DNA of 6,416 bases, taken from Lachnospiraceae bacterium. Lineage in GTDB: Bacteria > Bacillota > Clostridia > Lachnospirales > Lachnospiraceae. The stretch is from NCBI GenBank assembly GCA_900753685.1, contig CAAEAB010000158.1, forward strand, positions 1 to 6,416, in the 5' to 3' direction. The notes beneath the pieces were generated by a model. The model was not told where the DNA came from and made no database searches. It saw only the letters and a list, made by a program, of their open reading frames with translations. Every line of letters begins with the position of its first letter. Positions within the stretch are counted from its first letter, which is position 1. Below, piece by piece: positions 5,810-6,416 of this stretch. Both the position numbers and the translations under genes were made by a program.

Positions 5810-6064
5810 TCATATTACCCATGGTACATCGGTGGTGATCGGCATATTTTCCGTTGAAAGCTCATATCTTCCCGGCTCAAAAATATCTGTCAAAACACCC
5901 TCATTGACAAGAACTGCCTCCTGCCCTGTAAGTACTGTCAGCACAGATTCATGCATGATCCGGCGCCCTTCACGTTCGAATACCTGAGCCAATTTCCAAG
6001 CTTCTGTGGCCCGGTAACTAATACTTGATAAACACTGTCCTTTAAATAGTTTCCCCAGTCCCAT
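5810..6064 (-). pseudogene. Truncated SPFH-domain (YdjI / 'virion core protein'-like) gene remnant (84 codons)
   Basis: The reading frame begins MGLGKLFKGQ, has a ribosome binding site AGGAG 6 bases upstream of the ATG at 6064, and contains ESVLTVLTGQEAVLVNEG followed by VLTDIFEPGRYELSTENMP (residues 38-74). That pattern resembles the N-terminal section of bacterial SPFH proteins of the YdjI type ('..G.LTV...Q.AVFVNEG.IADVF.PG.Y.L.T.N.PI'). Those proteins normally continue with a Trp-Gly-rich segment and run to about 300 residues or more, whereas this frame stops just after ITTDVPWVI. The other frames between the stop and pcrA (49 bases) show no continuation. I therefore call it a 5' remnant left by deletion of the rest. 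An alternative is a genuine short protein with the same beta fold. It lies between the duplicated promoter boxes and pcrA and may now serve mainly as pcrA leader. Confidence 0.5.
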
Positions 6065-6100
6065 CCTACTCTCCTCATCTTTAATTTCTAACCTATTCAC

Positions 6101-6109
6101 AGTATACCA
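6101..6109 (-). promoter_or_regulatory. Extended -10 promoter box, proximal copy
   Basis: TGGTATACT (minus strand) fits the extended -10 form TGnTATAAT with one mismatch. No good -35 is present at 16-18 bases, as is tolerated for extended -10 promoters. Transcription would start about 30 bases before the SPFH remnant start and could reach pcrA. Confidence 0.5.
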
Positions 6110-6148
6110 TGCCAACTAAGCTCGTAAAATACCTCGCTAACTGTTCAC

Positions 6149-6157
6149 AGTATACCA
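6149..6157 (-). promoter_or_regulatory. Extended -10 promoter box, distal copy
   Basis: A second TGGTATACT (minus strand) starts 12 bases after the sfsA stop codon, with only a weak -35 match (TGGAAT, 17 bases upstream, inside the end of sfsA). With the proximal copy it would give tandem promoters for the SPFH remnant and pcrA. Confidence 0.45.
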
Positions 6158-6169
6158 CACTCAAAGCAA

Positions 6170-6416
6170 TTATTCCAGATTGACCAAAACGGACACATCC
6201 CCTGTAATGGAATCTTCCGTAACGATACAGTCAAAGGCCAAAATCTCTACGCCCTCCGCCGCAGCTACCTTCAAGATATCGGCAAAGGCCGGATGGGTTT
6301 CACGATTGGGTTCAAATCGATGAATCCCTTTCATTTGAATGACAAAAACAATGGCTGCCCCATATCCCAGACGTCGGGCTTCTATAAGCTCCCGGATATG
6401 CTTAACTCCCCGTTCT
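6170..6416 (-). CDS. sfsA: SfsA-family protein (sugar fermentation stimulation), N-terminus cut by window edge
   Basis: Only the last 81 residues are in the window. They read ERGVKHIRELIEARRLGYGA, then AAIVFVIQMKGIHRFEPNRE, then THPAFADILKVAAAEGVEIL, ending AFDCIVTEDSITGDVSVLVNLE. This is the characteristic C-terminal half of SfsA: the 'RG.KH..EL' helix, the 'FV.Q......F.PN...P.FA' segment and the 'GVE.LA.DC.V' strand of its nuclease-like fold. Full-length members are about 230-240 residues, so roughly 150 are missing upstream. The family was named from Escherichia coli, where overexpression affects maltose fermentation, and it has an N-terminal OB-like DNA-binding part; its true biochemical role is unsettled. 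The stop lies 105 bases before the SPFH remnant and no terminator is visible between them, so read-through toward pcrA is possible. Confidence 0.93.
   Translation of the reverse strand, partial: ERGVKHIRELIEARRLGYGAAIVFVIQMKGIHRFEPNRETHPAFADILKVAAAEGVEILAFDCIVTEDSITGDVSVLVNLE

Larger units (their letters stand above)
6096..6157 (-). repeat. Two copies of a 14-base direct repeat, 48 bases apart
   Basis: TGGTATACTGTGAA (minus strand) occurs exactly at 6109-6096 and at 6157-6144. The likeness continues for several more bases downstream (AACAG-TTAG against AATAGGTTAG). Each copy carries an extended -10 box. The pattern suggests a local duplication of a promoter region in the gap between sfsA and the SPFH remnant. 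Confidence 0.75.

Noticed and set aside
1..6416. CRISPR array, tRNA, rRNA, riboswitch or defence genes
   Set aside because: I looked on both strands and found no repeat-spacer pattern, cloverleaf, conserved rRNA stretch or aptamer-like leader, and no protein with nuclease, toxin or defence-system motifs beyond the housekeeping helicase.

Overview
The window looks like a piece of a Clostridia (Lachnospiraceae-type) chromosome. I infer this from the proteins (a Firmicutes-style PcrA with its C-terminal RNA-polymerase-binding domain, an RlmD/RumA-family methyltransferase, SfsA), the strong AGGAGG-type ribosome binding sites and the TGnTATACT promoter boxes. Every gene I can support is on the minus strand, so the biological reading order runs from base 6416 down to base 1.

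The chromosomal part is roughly 1605-6416. In transcription order it holds the 3' part of sfsA (cut by the window edge), a 105-base gap with two copies of a 14-base promoter-like repeat, and a short SPFH-family fragment that looks like a decayed gene. Then come pcrA (DNA helicase), a small single-pass membrane protein with an extremely acidic Asp-Asp-Phe repeat tail and its own terminator, and rlmD (23S rRNA uracil-C5 methyltransferase) with its own probable promoter.

The part from base 1 to about 1640 looks like the end of an integrated mobile element, probably an integrative and conjugative element (ICE), sitting at the 3' end of rlmD. Just past the rlmD stop is about 250 bases of AT-rich non-coding DNA with several inverted repeats and a terminator-like hairpin. 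After that comes a tight three-gene operon: a DUF6075-like protein, a DUF3970-like protein and a ParA-type ATPase that runs off the window edge. These are accessory genes of the kind seen in Clostridia ICEs. The 3' end of the rum/rlmD gene is an established integration site for some streptococcal ICEs. No integrase, relaxase or second attachment site lies inside the window, so the element call rests on gene content and position.

I do not see a defence system, CRISPR array, tRNA, rRNA or clearly unprecedented system. The points most worth a second look are the rlmD 3'-end junction and the unusual leader of the element operon, where a perfect 8-bp-arm palindrome is followed at once by a terminator hairpin, about 50 bases before the first start codon. 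After those come the acidic membrane protein and the SPFH remnant behind duplicated promoter boxes.
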